This document shows positions 17,533 to 27,523 of a stretch of 64,000 bases of DNA, one piece after another. Under the pieces are notes generated by a model that saw only the letters and a program-made list of their open reading frames with translations, ran no database searches and was not told the DNA's origin. The DNA comes from Enterocytospora artemiae. Taxonomy: Eukaryota; Microsporidia. How positions within the stretch are numbered: the stretch's first letter is position 1; every line of letters begins with the position of its first letter. Location of the stretch: the NCBI GenBank assembly GCA_038659295.1, contig JASNGC010000005.1, positions 1 to 64,000 on the forward strand, written 5' to 3'. The position numbers were made by a program, and so were the translations under genes.

Positions 17533-19605
17533 ATGAAAGCTATCAATCGTACGATTAAGAACAACGTGACCAAAAATGGCTTTATTTCTGCTCAATCGAC
17601 TGTTGGTGATATGAGTATTGCAAGAAAAAATCTTTGTTTGAAGAATCCCAGCACGGTCTATTTTGGCACCAATCCCACATACTTGTATGGACATATTTAT
17701 AAGAACAAATTCATGACACCATATAAAGGATACTCTATTGTAGAAGAGTTACATGATGCTTGCAGTGGGGCTGTAATTAGTAATACCTCATATTTTTCGT
17801 TATTTAAACTGAAGTATAACTGTGCTTTGGGAAAATTAGTAAATGGGGAAATATCTCTATTTTTTTCTGGGAGCATTTTTAATACATTTGTTATTTCGGT
17901 AGAGGAGGCTGTTTCTACGCTATTTTCATGTGATGGGAAGTTGACAGTAATTAAGGAGCTGCTTGAAGTGGGAAGAATTTATGTTGTAAGGGTTGTGAAG
18001 GAAAATGAAAAGAGAAGAGAGGTTAAGCTAGCAGATGTGTATACTGGTTGCAGCAGTGCTGAGCATAATACTGCCGGTGGTGTTTACCCAGGACTGGTTT
18101 TGACAGGCACTGTGGAATTCGTTTCAAATAAGCCGTTTGTCACAACGCCAGTTGGAAATGGCCCGATAATACTGCAGAATAATGAAATATCCAGTCAGGT
18201 GAAGTGTGTGTTATATAGTGTTGGCAGCATTTTGCAATTTGCACAAGTCGGGAATCCCATTTCAACTGCTACTGTGAGAAGTATTACTTCCCTGAATTCC
18301 ATAAAAGTAGTCGAGGATGGAAATATCAGGGGAATACTGCTAAGTCCAAGCCACAATTCTGATGTATATGATGTAGTGGTGGAGAGGATTCTGATTGGGA
18401 GTTACATATTTGTTGAGGGAATTAGGAAAACTAGTGCTGTAGTTAAGTTGATCAAAAAGGTGGAAGGAGATGGTACTTGCCCTGACGGTAGGTCCGGTGT
18501 CAATGAACTCATTGGTCCATTCTGGGAGGTTTCTTACAAAATTGGAAATAGGGAATATCTAGGAATTTGTAGAGATAAGAAGGTAAGGAAGAAAATGAAG
18601 GGTAGAATAATAAAACAACTCAATATAGGTGATTACAAGTATGAATTTACGCAGAGTGAAAGTGGTATATCTGCAGCAAGTATTAATAGTGGGGTAGGTA
18701 ATACTACCAACACCACAGCAAGTACGGCGGTAACTAATAATCCTCATACTAATGATGGCAATTCCGTTACTGTGGACCAATTGATTAATCAAATCAGCAC
18801 CCTCACAACATATCAACAAATCCTCAAACTACTAAACACTTATATTCTAATTGTAGACAACCCAGATGAGTTGTGTATAATTTATTTGAAAAAGCTAGAA
18901 GAAATGGGAGAAATCAATAATCAGGAAATTAATAAAATTTTAAAAATCATCTCAAAAAAGGGAGATAGGATATCGAGTGACACGAAGACCGTTGACAGCA
19001 TGAATGTCGATGAGTACAGTAAGGCTTCTCAAGATGATATTAGTCTACAAAATTCTAAAAAATTGACTTATACTCAGTTTATTGATAGATTAATTGATGA
19101 GCTGGAAAATGTAGAAGCACTAAAGTATCTATACGAAAAAAGATCAAGTAAGAAAGGCTTCAAAAGAATATTAAAGAAGTTGGGTGATGACCACGGAACC
19201 ATAGTTGCAGAAAAATTGAGTTTTGATCAGATTGATTTTATTATGCAAAATACTAGTTGTTTTAATTTTGCAATTGAGTTTATTTATGAGAGTATCAGGA
19301 ACCCAGCAGATGCTATACAGAAGATTATGGGGTTGGATCAAAAGTGGATTGACTGTTCTCCACATCCAGATGGCGGTAAGGCGAATGCTCATCATAGATT
19401 AGATTCATTTAAAAACTGGCAAACCTTATTGAAACATGAGAAGAATAAGTCAGATCTTTTTGAGGCAGCTTTGGGAAAAGGTTATTCTAAAATCGAAATG
19501 AAGCAAATATTTTCCAAGTGGTATGATTTTGAAAATAGTATAAATGGTGATATCGAGAGGGTAAAAGAGTTAGCCAGGAAATACAAGGAAAAATGTACCC
19601 AATAA
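17533..19605 (+). CDS. RRP5: RRP5-like rRNA biogenesis protein, strongly reduced
   Basis: RRP5 acts in early 18S and 5.8S/25S processing in the nucleolus. Yeast RRP5 has 1729 residues with 12 S1 repeats; this product has 690. Residues 1 to about 370 contain several S1-like beta-strand repeats (EVGRIYVVRVVKENEKRREV, GGVYPGLVLTGTVEFVSNKP and LIGSYIFVEGIRKTSAVVKL). A T/N-rich linker lies near 385-405. The C terminus is HAT-type alpha-helical and ends MKQIFSKWYDFENSINGDIE then RVKELARKYKE, matching the family's MK..FKR.LEFE...GDE..VE.VK..A..Y. CCCC is directly upstream of the ATG. RPB3 follows on the same strand. Confidence 0.82.
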   Translation: MKAINRTIKNNVTKNGFISAQSTVGDMSIARKNLCLKNPSTVYFGTNPTYLYGHIYKNKFMTPYKGYSIVEELHDACSGAVISNTSYFSLFKLKYNCALGKLVNGEISLFFSGSIFNTFVISVEEAVSTLFSCDGKLTVIKELLEVGRIYVVRVVKENEKRREVKLADVYTGCSSAEHNTAGGVYPGLVLTGTVEFVSNKPFVTTPVGNGPIILQNNEISSQVKCVLYSVGSILQFAQVGNPISTATVRSITSLNSIKVVEDGNIRGILLSPSHNSDVYDVVVERILIGSYIFVEGIRKTSAVVKLIKKVEGDGTCPDGRSGVNELIGPFWEVSYKIGNREYLGICRDKKVRKKMKGRIIKQLNIGDYKYEFTQSESGISAASINSGVGNTTNTTASTAVTNNPHTNDGNSVTVDQLINQISTLTTYQQILKLLNTYILIVDNPDELCIIYLKKLEEMGEINNQEINKILKIISKKGDRISSDTKTVDSMNVDEYSKASQDDISLQNSKKLTYTQFIDRLIDELENVEALKYLYEKRSSKKGFKRILKKLGDDHGTIVAEKLSFDQIDFIMQNTSCFNFAIEFIYESIRNPADAIQKIMGLDQKWIDCSPHPDGGKANAHHRLDSFKNWQTLLKHEKNKSDLFEAALGKGYSKIEMKQIFSKWYDFENSINGDIERVKELARKYKEKCTQ

Positions 19606-19752
19606 TAAATTAAATTATTAAATCACTGTAGGGTTTGTAATGATGGCTAATTTTAGTGTAGCTGAGAAATATTGTCAAATACATTAAATGCACTTTTGGG
19701 TTTGTCGAATGGCAATCTGCTGTTGAAATTTCCACTTCTTTTTGAACCCTCC

Positions 19753-20469
19753 ATGAAGATCGATTTTCATGAAATTACTTCCACAAACGTTAAATTCACT
19801 CTTCACTCAAATGTTTCTTTTGCTAACTCTCTTAGGCGCATTCTTCTTGGCGAGCTAGGCTGTACTGCCATAGACTTCATAGAAATTGCAGAAAATCGCT
19901 CGGTGCTTGCCGATGAAATGCTGGCTAATCGCCTCGGTTTAATTCCAATTAGGCACAATCATGTCTTACTCGACAAGGTGGATTGTAGTTGTGATAACAC
20001 TTGTAGTAAGTGCGCCATAATATTCGATCTTAATAAAACTAACGATTCAAACGAGATTATTTCTGTAACTGGCCATGATTTGAACTATACTGGACCGTAT
20101 GCGGTTGAAGTTCACAACACACTTATCGTGAAGCTGGCACCCGGACAGTCCTTAAACATTCGCTGTGTAGCCCGCCGTGGGTCTCCCAAGACCCATATAA
20201 AGTATTGTCCTGTGACTGCTGTTTCTTTTACTTATGACGAACGTAACTCCAAGAGACATGCCAAGCTATGGAACACTACAGAAGATTCAACCAATATTTC
20301 TTCTGAATGGCCAATGGTGAATCAAACTGTCGATGTTGACTGGAATCCCGTGGATAAAGTTGAAATGAATGTGGAGACTGTTGAGGGGGGAGACAAACCT
20401 ATCGATATTTTACTTGCAGCCCTGGAACTACTTAAAGGTAAAATGCAGAATATTTATGAAGAGATTTAA
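19753..20469 (+). CDS. RPB3: RNA polymerase II subunit RPB3
   Basis: This is the alpha-like assembly subunit of Pol II and pairs with RPB11. The 238-aa product begins MKIDFHEITSTNVKFTLHSN then VSFANSLRRILLGE (the alpha motif, NSLRR at 25-29). It continues with SVLADEMLANRLGLIPI and a zinc-binding cluster C78-C80-C84-C87, a Pol II-type RPB3 feature. It ends in the dimerisation helix ILLAALELLKGKMQN. The start is the ATG with CCC 3 bases upstream; the frame upstream of it is only opened by a TTG. The TAA stop overlaps AATAAA. Confidence 0.95.
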   Translation: MKIDFHEITSTNVKFTLHSNVSFANSLRRILLGELGCTAIDFIEIAENRSVLADEMLANRLGLIPIRHNHVLLDKVDCSCDNTCSKCAIIFDLNKTNDSNEIISVTGHDLNYTGPYAVEVHNTLIVKLAPGQSLNIRCVARRGSPKTHIKYCPVTAVSFTYDERNSKRHAKLWNTTEDSTNISSEWPMVNQTVDVDWNPVDKVEMNVETVEGGDKPIDILLAALELLKGKMQNIYEEI

Positions 20470-20473
20470 TAAA
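20468..20473 (+). terminator. AATAAA overlapping the RPB3 stop codon
   Basis: The TAA stop (20467-20469) reads into TAATAAA, giving an almost absent 3' UTR. Similar overlaps or near overlaps end many genes in this window. Confidence 0.6.
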
Positions 20474-20686
20474 TTATTTTTGATGAAGTGATATCATATC
20501 TCGCAATGTCAAATAACAACAGTTATATCTCAACAACATAGTGAGGAAAATCGACAAGATCAGATACTTCGACGCATGAGTGCAATATATACTTTCACCA
20601 TAGAAATGGCTGATACCATATGAAAAATAGCTTAACTATCTTTAAAAATGCGGAATGAATTGAAAACCTCTCTTGTAATACTTTAT

Positions 20687-23164
20687 TCATAGATAATAAA
20701 GTGATCCTGTCATCTCAGGAAATGCTTCTCTTAATACAACTTTGTCCGACTCGTCTCTCTCAAGATAAGCCTTTCCACGAGCAGCAGCAAGATGGGCATA
20801 GTAAATTGGTGGAACTACAGAAACAGACTTAGTTGCTCTTGCATAGGTATGGCACAGATTGTAAACATTCTCATATAACTGTTCTCTCGACAAGTCTGAC
20901 TCATTAAGAACAACCTTATATCTGGTAGGTCTAGCAGTGCCCTGAAGAGCATGGGACGAAACAAGGAAGAAATCAAATAAATTGGAATTATCTTTCTGGC
21001 AGACATCATCAATAAATGTTCCGGGAACAAGATTCTGGCCATCGGCAGCAAATCTGACCGAGTGTCTTTTTTGAGCGATAATGAAGTTGAGCTCTGGATT
21101 GTAGTTTTTCTCAATGGACGAGAATGCTTCTTTGAAATACTCAATTTCCTGATTGAAAACAGCTGTAAACACAGAGTCGCCAACACCATCCCTGAACACA
21201 ATGACTCTTTCTGGCTTATTGCCTGTCTCTAAGAAATGTGCTCTGAGCAAGTTGATGACAATAGACTTCAAATCACTGATGGTCTCTGAGCGAGCCTCCA
21301 GAGACACAATCTGGGTCTTGTAATTGACGAAGTCGTAGTCTAAAGACCCCACAACAGAAACAATGGTGGGATTATCGACTTCTGTCGCATCAGGATGAGT
21401 AACATCAATTCCAACAAGAAGAGTCTTCTTATCACTGAAAATCGACATGGCTGATGCAAAGTTCTGACCACCCAGCTTGGCATTGATTTTAAGGAGAAGA
21501 TTTCCAACAAACGCTGGATTTCCTAACTTAACGATATTTGAGCTCAAAAGACATTGTGTGTAGTTACCGGTGTATGTCTCAGCAACCCTTTTAATATCAT
21601 CATATCTCAGAGGAGATCTATCTGGAAGAATCACCAAATTAAACTTCGACTTTGGTGCATTGTAAAACTGCTCAACAGTGCTCACAACAACCTGCTCTGG
21701 AGGATCCTGTGGGAACGAGATATTGTATTTTGATGCCATATTGACAAAAGAATCCAACAAATCAGAACGCACCTTATCCCTATTTCTAAAGACAAAAATC
21801 TTCCAATCCACAACAGAAGAATTCTTGAGCGCTTGAACATCTCTTAAGTTCCATGAACCATTGTTGACCTCAACAGTTTTCTGATCAAACTGGATCTTTG
21901 GAGCTGGCAATATTAATCCCTTACAATTCAGCATAGCATTGTCGAATACAATCCCAAACTTTTCAAGCTCTGGATTGCTAAGAGCCTTCAGCTCTTGGAT
22001 CTTCTCCTCAATCATTCTGAATCTATCTGTTGGTCTCCTTGCTGCAATTCTGATCACGGAGGTTGTCATGCTGTCACTAAGTCTGGGAGAGTACTTTTGC
22101 ATAGGAACAATTTCCAGCACCTCAATTGGCATGTAGATCTCTTGTTTATCACGAACCCTGAATACAACCAATGGAAGCTTGGGGTGCTTAAGGGGAGAAT
22201 AATTCTTTTGGAAATACTCCGAAACTGACATTGTGGACTTGTCTTCAAATTCAATAATTTTTTCCTCTGCATTTTCGTTTGCCAGACCAAATGCTGCAAA
22301 TGTTCTGTTTTTTTCTCCACGGTGCATGGTCTTAAGCTTGAGCTTCTTGATAAATTTGTCAAGGTGATTGTGTAATTCTGGGGTTAAAGCATCGCTGCTC
22401 GAATATCGCTGATTAGACCTTTGAAACTCAGAAATTAGCTCCAAGAGTGGCTGGGGCTTGTGGAAGACACAGAACACTGGATCAAGATTCATAAAAAAAC
22501 CATCATTGTTATATCTAAAGGATGCACTCAATCCTGGAATGACCTCCAATCCCATTCCAAGATCAAATGGCTTGGAAGCTGGCCTAATCATCTTTTTCTT
22601 ATCAACGAAGAATTGGGACTTCTGGAAGTTTCTTGCAATAATATCCATACATTGTATAAGCCCTGCAGTATTTTCATCATTGACATCCTCTCCCTTCAGA
22701 TCGCTCATCTTGTAGCAATTCTTAAATTCAATCTTCATGACCATTTCCCCTTCTTGCATGGGAATAGAGAGAGAAAGATCTTCAAACTTCCTGTCCGAAA
22801 CCAAGGTGTTGTGTCCATCAAAGGCAACTGGTTCATCGAAACTATTGGCCTCACAAATTTTAGCAAACTTGCTATACAGATACTCCTTCTTCACCTCAGG
22901 TGTAATTGTCACATTGTACTGGTACAGGCACAGGTCCTTACCTACATACTTGTACATGTTTGTTGTAATGTTGACGGGTGTTGGCTCTGTGATTCGTGGG
23001 AGACGAGGTCCACGATCAGGTCCTCTCCTATCTCCACCTCTCCTGTCATTACTTGGACGATCATCTCTGCCGTAGCGGTCCCTATTTCTGTCGTAACGAT
23101 CTCTAAAGTCCTCTCTGTTGCTGCCTGAACCATAGTCCCTGTTGTTTCCGTAATATTCAGTCAT
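20687..23164 (-). CDS. AGO: Argonaute
   Basis: Argonaute binds small RNA guides and slices complementary RNA. The 825-aa product starts with an R/G/D-rich low-complexity tail (residues 1-57, many RDRYDR/RRGGDRR repeats). N, PAZ and MID regions follow, then a PIWI domain from about 540. The slicer tetrad looks complete: D in VGIDVTHPD (about 585), E in EARSETISDL (about 624), D in VFRDGVGDS (about 656) and H in SSHALQGTARPTRYKVV (about 736). The C terminus ends YYL, as the family often ends YF.. or Y.L. The start is the ATG with GCCC three bases upstream; the longer frame begins at an upstream uORF. No Dicer or RNA-dependent RNA polymerase gene is in this window. Confidence 0.95.
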   Translation of the reverse strand: MTEYYGNNRDYGSGSNREDFRDRYDRNRDRYGRDDRPSNDRRGGDRRGPDRGPRLPRITEPTPVNITTNMYKYVGKDLCLYQYNVTITPEVKKEYLYSKFAKICEANSFDEPVAFDGHNTLVSDRKFEDLSLSIPMQEGEMVMKIEFKNCYKMSDLKGEDVNDENTAGLIQCMDIIARNFQKSQFFVDKKKMIRPASKPFDLGMGLEVIPGLSASFRYNNDGFFMNLDPVFCVFHKPQPLLELISEFQRSNQRYSSSDALTPELHNHLDKFIKKLKLKTMHRGEKNRTFAAFGLANENAEEKIIEFEDKSTMSVSEYFQKNYSPLKHPKLPLVVFRVRDKQEIYMPIEVLEIVPMQKYSPRLSDSMTTSVIRIAARRPTDRFRMIEEKIQELKALSNPELEKFGIVFDNAMLNCKGLILPAPKIQFDQKTVEVNNGSWNLRDVQALKNSSVVDWKIFVFRNRDKVRSDLLDSFVNMASKYNISFPQDPPEQVVVSTVEQFYNAPKSKFNLVILPDRSPLRYDDIKRVAETYTGNYTQCLLSSNIVKLGNPAFVGNLLLKINAKLGGQNFASAMSIFSDKKTLLVGIDVTHPDATEVDNPTIVSVVGSLDYDFVNYKTQIVSLEARSETISDLKSIVINLLRAHFLETGNKPERVIVFRDGVGDSVFTAVFNQEIEYFKEAFSSIEKNYNPELNFIIAQKRHSVRFAADGQNLVPGTFIDDVCQKDNSNLFDFFLVSSHALQGTARPTRYKVVLNESDLSREQLYENVYNLCHTYARATKSVSVVPPIYYAHLAAARGKAYLERDESDKVVLREAFPEMTGSLYYL

Positions 23165-23191
23165 AAGGGCAAAAAAAATTATAAAAATTTG
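23165..23191 (-). promoter_or_regulatory. Argonaute start signal (proximal copy)
   Basis: On the gene's strand AAATTTTTATAATT then GCCCTT leads into ATG at 23164. A near-identical block lies 59 bp further upstream. Confidence 0.65.
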
Positions 23192-23223
23192 TAAAAATAA
23201 ATTCCAGTTCGTGATACTCCCAT
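23179..23223 (-). CDS. 14-codon uORF in the Argonaute leader
   Basis: ATG at 23221-23223, preceded by its own GCCCTT, opens MGVSRTGIYFYKFL and a TAA. The stop lies 15 bp before the Argonaute ATG. Whether transcripts start far enough upstream to include it is unknown; with duplicated promoters either start could be used. Confidence 0.4.
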   Translation of the reverse strand: MGVSRTGIYFYKFL

Positions 23224-23252
23224 AAGGGCAAAACAATTATAAAAAGAATTGG
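23224..23252 (-). promoter_or_regulatory. Duplicated start signal (distal copy)
   Basis: AATTCTTTTTATAATTG then TTTTGCCCTTATG repeats the proximal Argonaute signal with few changes. This indicates a local duplication of a core promoter including the start codon. Confidence 0.6.
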
Positions 23253-23391
23253 AAGGCACAAAATATGTTTGTTGGCTACGCGGCTGCATCATACACAGAA
23301 AGTTGTTTGCATGTGGTTCCCCTGCACCAGAAACCACTGAAAAATAAGTGGATATCGTCAAAGTACTCGTTCCATTAGTATTAATTTATTA

Positions 23392-26300
23392 TTAAAATAA
23401 GCTATAGCTGGTTGTTCTATTTAACTTTACAGCTCCCTCTTTCCCAAAGCCTCTATTCCCTGCTAGGTTGTCTCTGCACACATCTTCTGTTTCACACTCT
23501 GAGTCTGACGAATCATCAATGGATGCAGTATTTATGAAACTAAATGGCAGAGTTTCCACTTTTAAGTACTCGTCCGGGCAATTTTCCAAGTTGTCTTGGT
23601 ATGAATCGTATAAATAAGATGGTGGTAATTTCTGAAAAACATCTCTGGGGGCCGGCTTTGTGTAACTGTTACGTTCATCGCACTCATTGCCATCATAGCA
23701 GTTGTCCATATCATCACATGAATCGCTATCACGATACCTATCTGTTGTGCTACACGAACCATCATCTGAATACTCGTCATTTCTGCTATTCTCACAATTC
23801 TTGTCATAGTACTCAAAGATCTGTCTAACCTCTCCAAACTTACATTTTTCAAATTTCACTCTTTTTTCATTCCTATTGTAATAAGCACACTGATCCTTAA
23901 ATACAACCAGTCTTAAACTGTTCTCACCGAGCAACTCGAGGACAAATAGTTGATTGACATTCCTGTGGGTTGGATATTTCGTAAGTGCTTTTGACTGGTA
24001 GTTGTAATCCAATGCTTTGGATGGGTCATCAACAACCTGTATAATAGATGGATTTTTATTGATTGGCGATTCTATTTTTGAAAATTGGCTAGCATTTCCA
24101 GGAGAAACACCTGTGATGAATTTGGAATTGTCGAAACCAAAATATTCTCCCGTCTGAGGTATTTTGACCATAAATTCCTTGGGCAGGGGATCGTAAAGGT
24201 TTTCCGGTATATTTCTGTCTATTCTCCAAAGCTGTTCCAGATCATTGTTACACTCCCTAAAAACAATCCTAGCTGAACTACTATCAAACACCAAACATTT
24301 TTCGTTGTAGACGATTTTATACTGCGATCTTCCGGTAGGCTCAAAAATTAGTCTTTGGTTTTCCCCACCATGGCGAGCATACTTTATTAAGACACCTGAT
24401 GCCACATCCAGGACCATATCGGTACTTGGAATAGAAATTATATGAGACTTGTGCTCTGTGTGGAAATCAGATTTCTTAAACTTGGTTGCAGAAAATGCGC
24501 TTCCCAGTGTTGCATATTTATCATAGAAACTGATATATGAGCGATTGGCACCTCTAATATAGAATTCGTCGGGCAGATATGAAGAGCCAGAAGTGTATGG
24601 TGGCTTCTGTGATGACCCAAACTCTCCGTCATTTGTTGCCATTCGGAACAGTTGGTTAGGCGAGCCTATGCAAATTTCCAAATTGAATATGTTTCTGGTA
24701 ATGTCATGGGTGACACATTTATTTTCATAGTACACTTTTACCATATCTCCATTATTATATGGCTCGACCGTAAACTTATTGTGGTTTTTATTTGTTCCCT
24801 TGATAAATCTGTTCTTGGAAAAATCAAAATTCAGATACTTCTCGGTGCCCAGCAGTTTGATCGAAGAATACATGGATTTTGTATCAGTGAGCTGAAACTT
24901 CAAGGCATAAAATGCACTGGTAAAGCGGGCTTCACTGGATGGAAATCCGAAATACATATCATTACTTGAATTTTTCAAATAGAATTCAGTGGGTAGGACT
25001 GACTTGTCGATGTCTGTTATCAGCTCGAACTTCTGATTTGAAGAATTGTTGCACTTTTCAATGTCGAATCTGCGCAGACCAGGATTGTATGCTGCACACA
25101 TACCCTTTGACTGTATCGACATATCTGATCCATTTTCGGAAATTATGTAGAACCGTTGATTCTCACCCCCATGGCGTGGATGGATGACCAGTTTCTTTCT
25201 CACAAAGAGCGCAAAATCTAGCACCTTGTTGGTTCCCTCCACCTGAATAATACGCGTATTGTCTGATGACCTGAAGTCAATTGCGTTGAATTTAGTGGCC
25301 CGGTAAGCAGAGGTAAGGGTGGCATAATCACCTTCGATCCCAATATATTCATTGGTCTCAAGAAACTTAATATAGAAGGTGTTGGGAACGAATGTCGAGA
25401 ATGATGGTTTGGTAGTAGAATTGCCCCCAACTGTGTCTGCTGAAGGAAGATCAAACAATTGTAAGTTTGTTGAACTGCACTGGAAAAATTTGATTCTCTG
25501 TCCTTCGATTTGTCCACACTTGTTATCTACCTTTATTTTAAATCCTCCTGACTGATAAAGAATATGAATTTGCTGGTTCCAATGTCCATGATAGCCATAT
25601 CTACACAAGAAATTCTGGTTAAATGCAAAATCCAGCACATACCTGGATCCAAGAACATCTATGGTGTTGTCTGATCCACTCCTAAACTGGAATTTTTCAG
25701 AGCTGGACACCGGTCCAAAAATGCCATCGTCCGAATTATCGAAACCTAGATACTCATTTTGATCTCGCTTCTTTATAAGAAAAGTCCTGGGGACACTTAC
25801 AGGAGATGCAGAGTCATAACTTCGGCCAATAAACTTGTCATATACATTTGCAGCCCAAGAAGATATTCTGGAATTGAAATCGTTGTTAAAGGCTCTACCA
25901 TTTCCGGAATTCTCAACTATTTCAAAGATCTGATCCTTAGAACTGTCGCATTTACCAAACTTTATCGTTCTATTCTCGTATCTTCCACATTTGTCCTTTA
26001 CTCGTATTCTGAATCCTCCCTCTGCATTCACTAGCTCCATCTGCTGATTCCAGTTTCCATTGTAGTTAACAGCCATGAGATAATCTCCACTTTGATTATA
26101 CTCTAGGACTCTTCCCTCCGAAAGCTCTATAATATTGTATGTGTTTCTTCTAAATCTAAAGGGCTGGGCTCGAGATATACTGCTCCCAAGCCTGGCCATT
26201 CTGTCAAAACCAAATCTTACAATATACTCGTCCGAATTCGATTTCCTTATATAGAATGAGTTGGAATCTGTTCTTGCAGAGTACCCCCTATCATTCTCGA

Positions 26301-27132
26301 AAGGCTCATTAGGATAATAATCATACTCTCTCGACTCACTATCGTTATAAAAAGATGATCTACCATCATATCGATCAAAACGTGCTACTGGTTTAATCTT
26401 AAATCTTTGCTCCCAGCTCGAATCGCACCTTAGAAACTTGACTTTCAAATCACCGCTGACCTGGCCACACTTATCCCCTACCTGAATTTGATATTCACCT
26501 CCCAATCGGACAAGCTTCATCTGTTGGTTCCAGTTTCCATGAAAACCATACTTAATCAGTAAATTTCTTGAATAGTCCAGGTCCAGCACCTTTGATTCCT
26601 CATTTGCAACCTGGATAATATCACGGTTTCCAGATTTGAATTTCAATATCCTGGCGTTTTCTCTACTTCCGAAAACAGCATCCTGGTTGACAAATCCAAG
26701 AAACTGGTTGGACTGATTTACGATATAAAACTCATCAAAATCAATCTCATCACCGCCCTCGCTCCGTATAATAGCTCTAAATTGCTGCCTTGACGTTTGT
26801 CTGCAGTTTTCAAATCCCAGCTGCCTATACTGGTTTGTCAAACATTTTCCCTTTGCCTTCAGGTAAAATGTTTCCTCATTTGGGCCAGGAACCAGCTCCA
26901 CTGAGGTCGAATTACCGGAATACATCTCCAGAATAATTTTTCTATCCCGTCGAACCACCGGTGAATTCTTTGTCATCAGAACCCTGGCACCGTCAGGACG
27001 ACTTTTCAAAACAAATGTTTCTGCATTCGAACTATTACCCATCTCTCCTCTCCCATTTTGAAACCCTAGATGACCATCGGTGAAGACCGAGGCAATCGTG
27101 AATGTTGCATTGGCTAGTGTCTCGAGATTCAT
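23392..27132 (-). CDS. Giant beta-trefoil (ricin-B-like fold) repeat protein, 8 modules
   Basis: 1246 aa built of eight modules of about 120-150 residues. Each opens with F.(I/L)K....EY.GF (for example DEFYIVNQSNQFLGF, NTFYIKFLETNEYIGI, KEFMVKIPQTGEYFGF). Each has a central VLD.....L.....H.GNQ-like turn (GFHGNWNQQM, RHGGENQRF) and most close with a single Cys strand (KCGQ...IKF..C....Q.F). The pattern matches beta-trefoil lectin-type domains expanded in microsporidia, where ricin-B-like lectins have been linked to host-cell attachment. No enzymatic domain is present. No signal peptide is obvious. The C-terminal 130 or so residues are acidic and Cys-containing (SDSCDDMDNCYDGNECDERN). Sugar binding is unproven. 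Confidence 0.85.
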   Translation of the reverse strand: MNLETLANATFTIASVFTDGHLGFQNGRGEMGNSSNAETFVLKSRPDGARVLMTKNSPVVRRDRKIILEMYSGNSTSVELVPGPNEETFYLKAKGKCLTNQYRQLGFENCRQTSRQQFRAIIRSEGGDEIDFDEFYIVNQSNQFLGFVNQDAVFGSRENARILKFKSGNRDIIQVANEESKVLDLDYSRNLLIKYGFHGNWNQQMKLVRLGGEYQIQVGDKCGQVSGDLKVKFLRCDSSWEQRFKIKPVARFDRYDGRSSFYNDSESREYDYYPNEPFENDRGYSARTDSNSFYIRKSNSDEYIVRFGFDRMARLGSSISRAQPFRFRRNTYNIIELSEGRVLEYNQSGDYLMAVNYNGNWNQQMELVNAEGGFRIRVKDKCGRYENRTIKFGKCDSSKDQIFEIVENSGNGRAFNNDFNSRISSWAANVYDKFIGRSYDSASPVSVPRTFLIKKRDQNEYLGFDNSDDGIFGPVSSSEKFQFRSGSDNTIDVLGSRYVLDFAFNQNFLCRYGYHGHWNQQIHILYQSGGFKIKVDNKCGQIEGQRIKFFQCSSTNLQLFDLPSADTVGGNSTTKPSFSTFVPNTFYIKFLETNEYIGIEGDYATLTSAYRATKFNAIDFRSSDNTRIIQVEGTNKVLDFALFVRKKLVIHPRHGGENQRFYIISENGSDMSIQSKGMCAAYNPGLRRFDIEKCNNSSNQKFELITDIDKSVLPTEFYLKNSSNDMYFGFPSSEARFTSAFYALKFQLTDTKSMYSSIKLLGTEKYLNFDFSKNRFIKGTNKNHNKFTVEPYNNGDMVKVYYENKCVTHDITRNIFNLEICIGSPNQLFRMATNDGEFGSSQKPPYTSGSSYLPDEFYIRGANRSYISFYDKYATLGSAFSATKFKKSDFHTEHKSHIISIPSTDMVLDVASGVLIKYARHGGENQRLIFEPTGRSQYKIVYNEKCLVFDSSSARIVFRECNNDLEQLWRIDRNIPENLYDPLPKEFMVKIPQTGEYFGFDNSKFITGVSPGNASQFSKIESPINKNPSIIQVVDDPSKALDYNYQSKALTKYPTHRNVNQLFVLELLGENSLRLVVFKDQCAYYNRNEKRVKFEKCKFGEVRQIFEYYDKNCENSRNDEYSDDGSCSTTDRYRDSDSCDDMDNCYDGNECDERNSYTKPAPRDVFQKLPPSYLYDSYQDNLENCPDEYLKVETLPFSFINTASIDDSSDSECETEDVCRDNLAGNRGFGKEGAVKLNRTTSYSLF

Positions 27133-27523
27133 TGTTTCACTGGTGAAATATTCAAAAATAATTTTTATGAAACTTTAAGTTTAAAATTCCAAATCTCTGG
27201 AGGGTTCCGAAGGCTGTTTCAACCTGATGTGTTTCATATCTAAGTCTCCACAGGCTATGACTAACACAATATTGGAAATAGGCAACTGTATTGAATAATT
27301 TACCACAAAGGAGATTTATGGGTTGATGTTTGCAATAAATATCCGCAGTTACAGGAAATTTACCGACTTACTCAACTTATCACATCCTTCCACATATCTC
27401 TTTCGTCTTTTGATCGCCAATATTGGTGATTAGGGTTACAGATTACGTCATCTGTTCTAGAGTATTACTCACCACAGTTATGTTTCAAAAGTGTATTATA
27501 AAAAACTCAGCATCAGAGCTGTT
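27133..27523. other. Divergent promoter region between two beta-trefoil genes
   Basis: About 390 bp between the heads of the 8-module (minus) and 4-module (plus) genes. There is no further gene; neither start has a clear CCC signal directly upstream, unlike core genes here. Confidence 0.5.
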
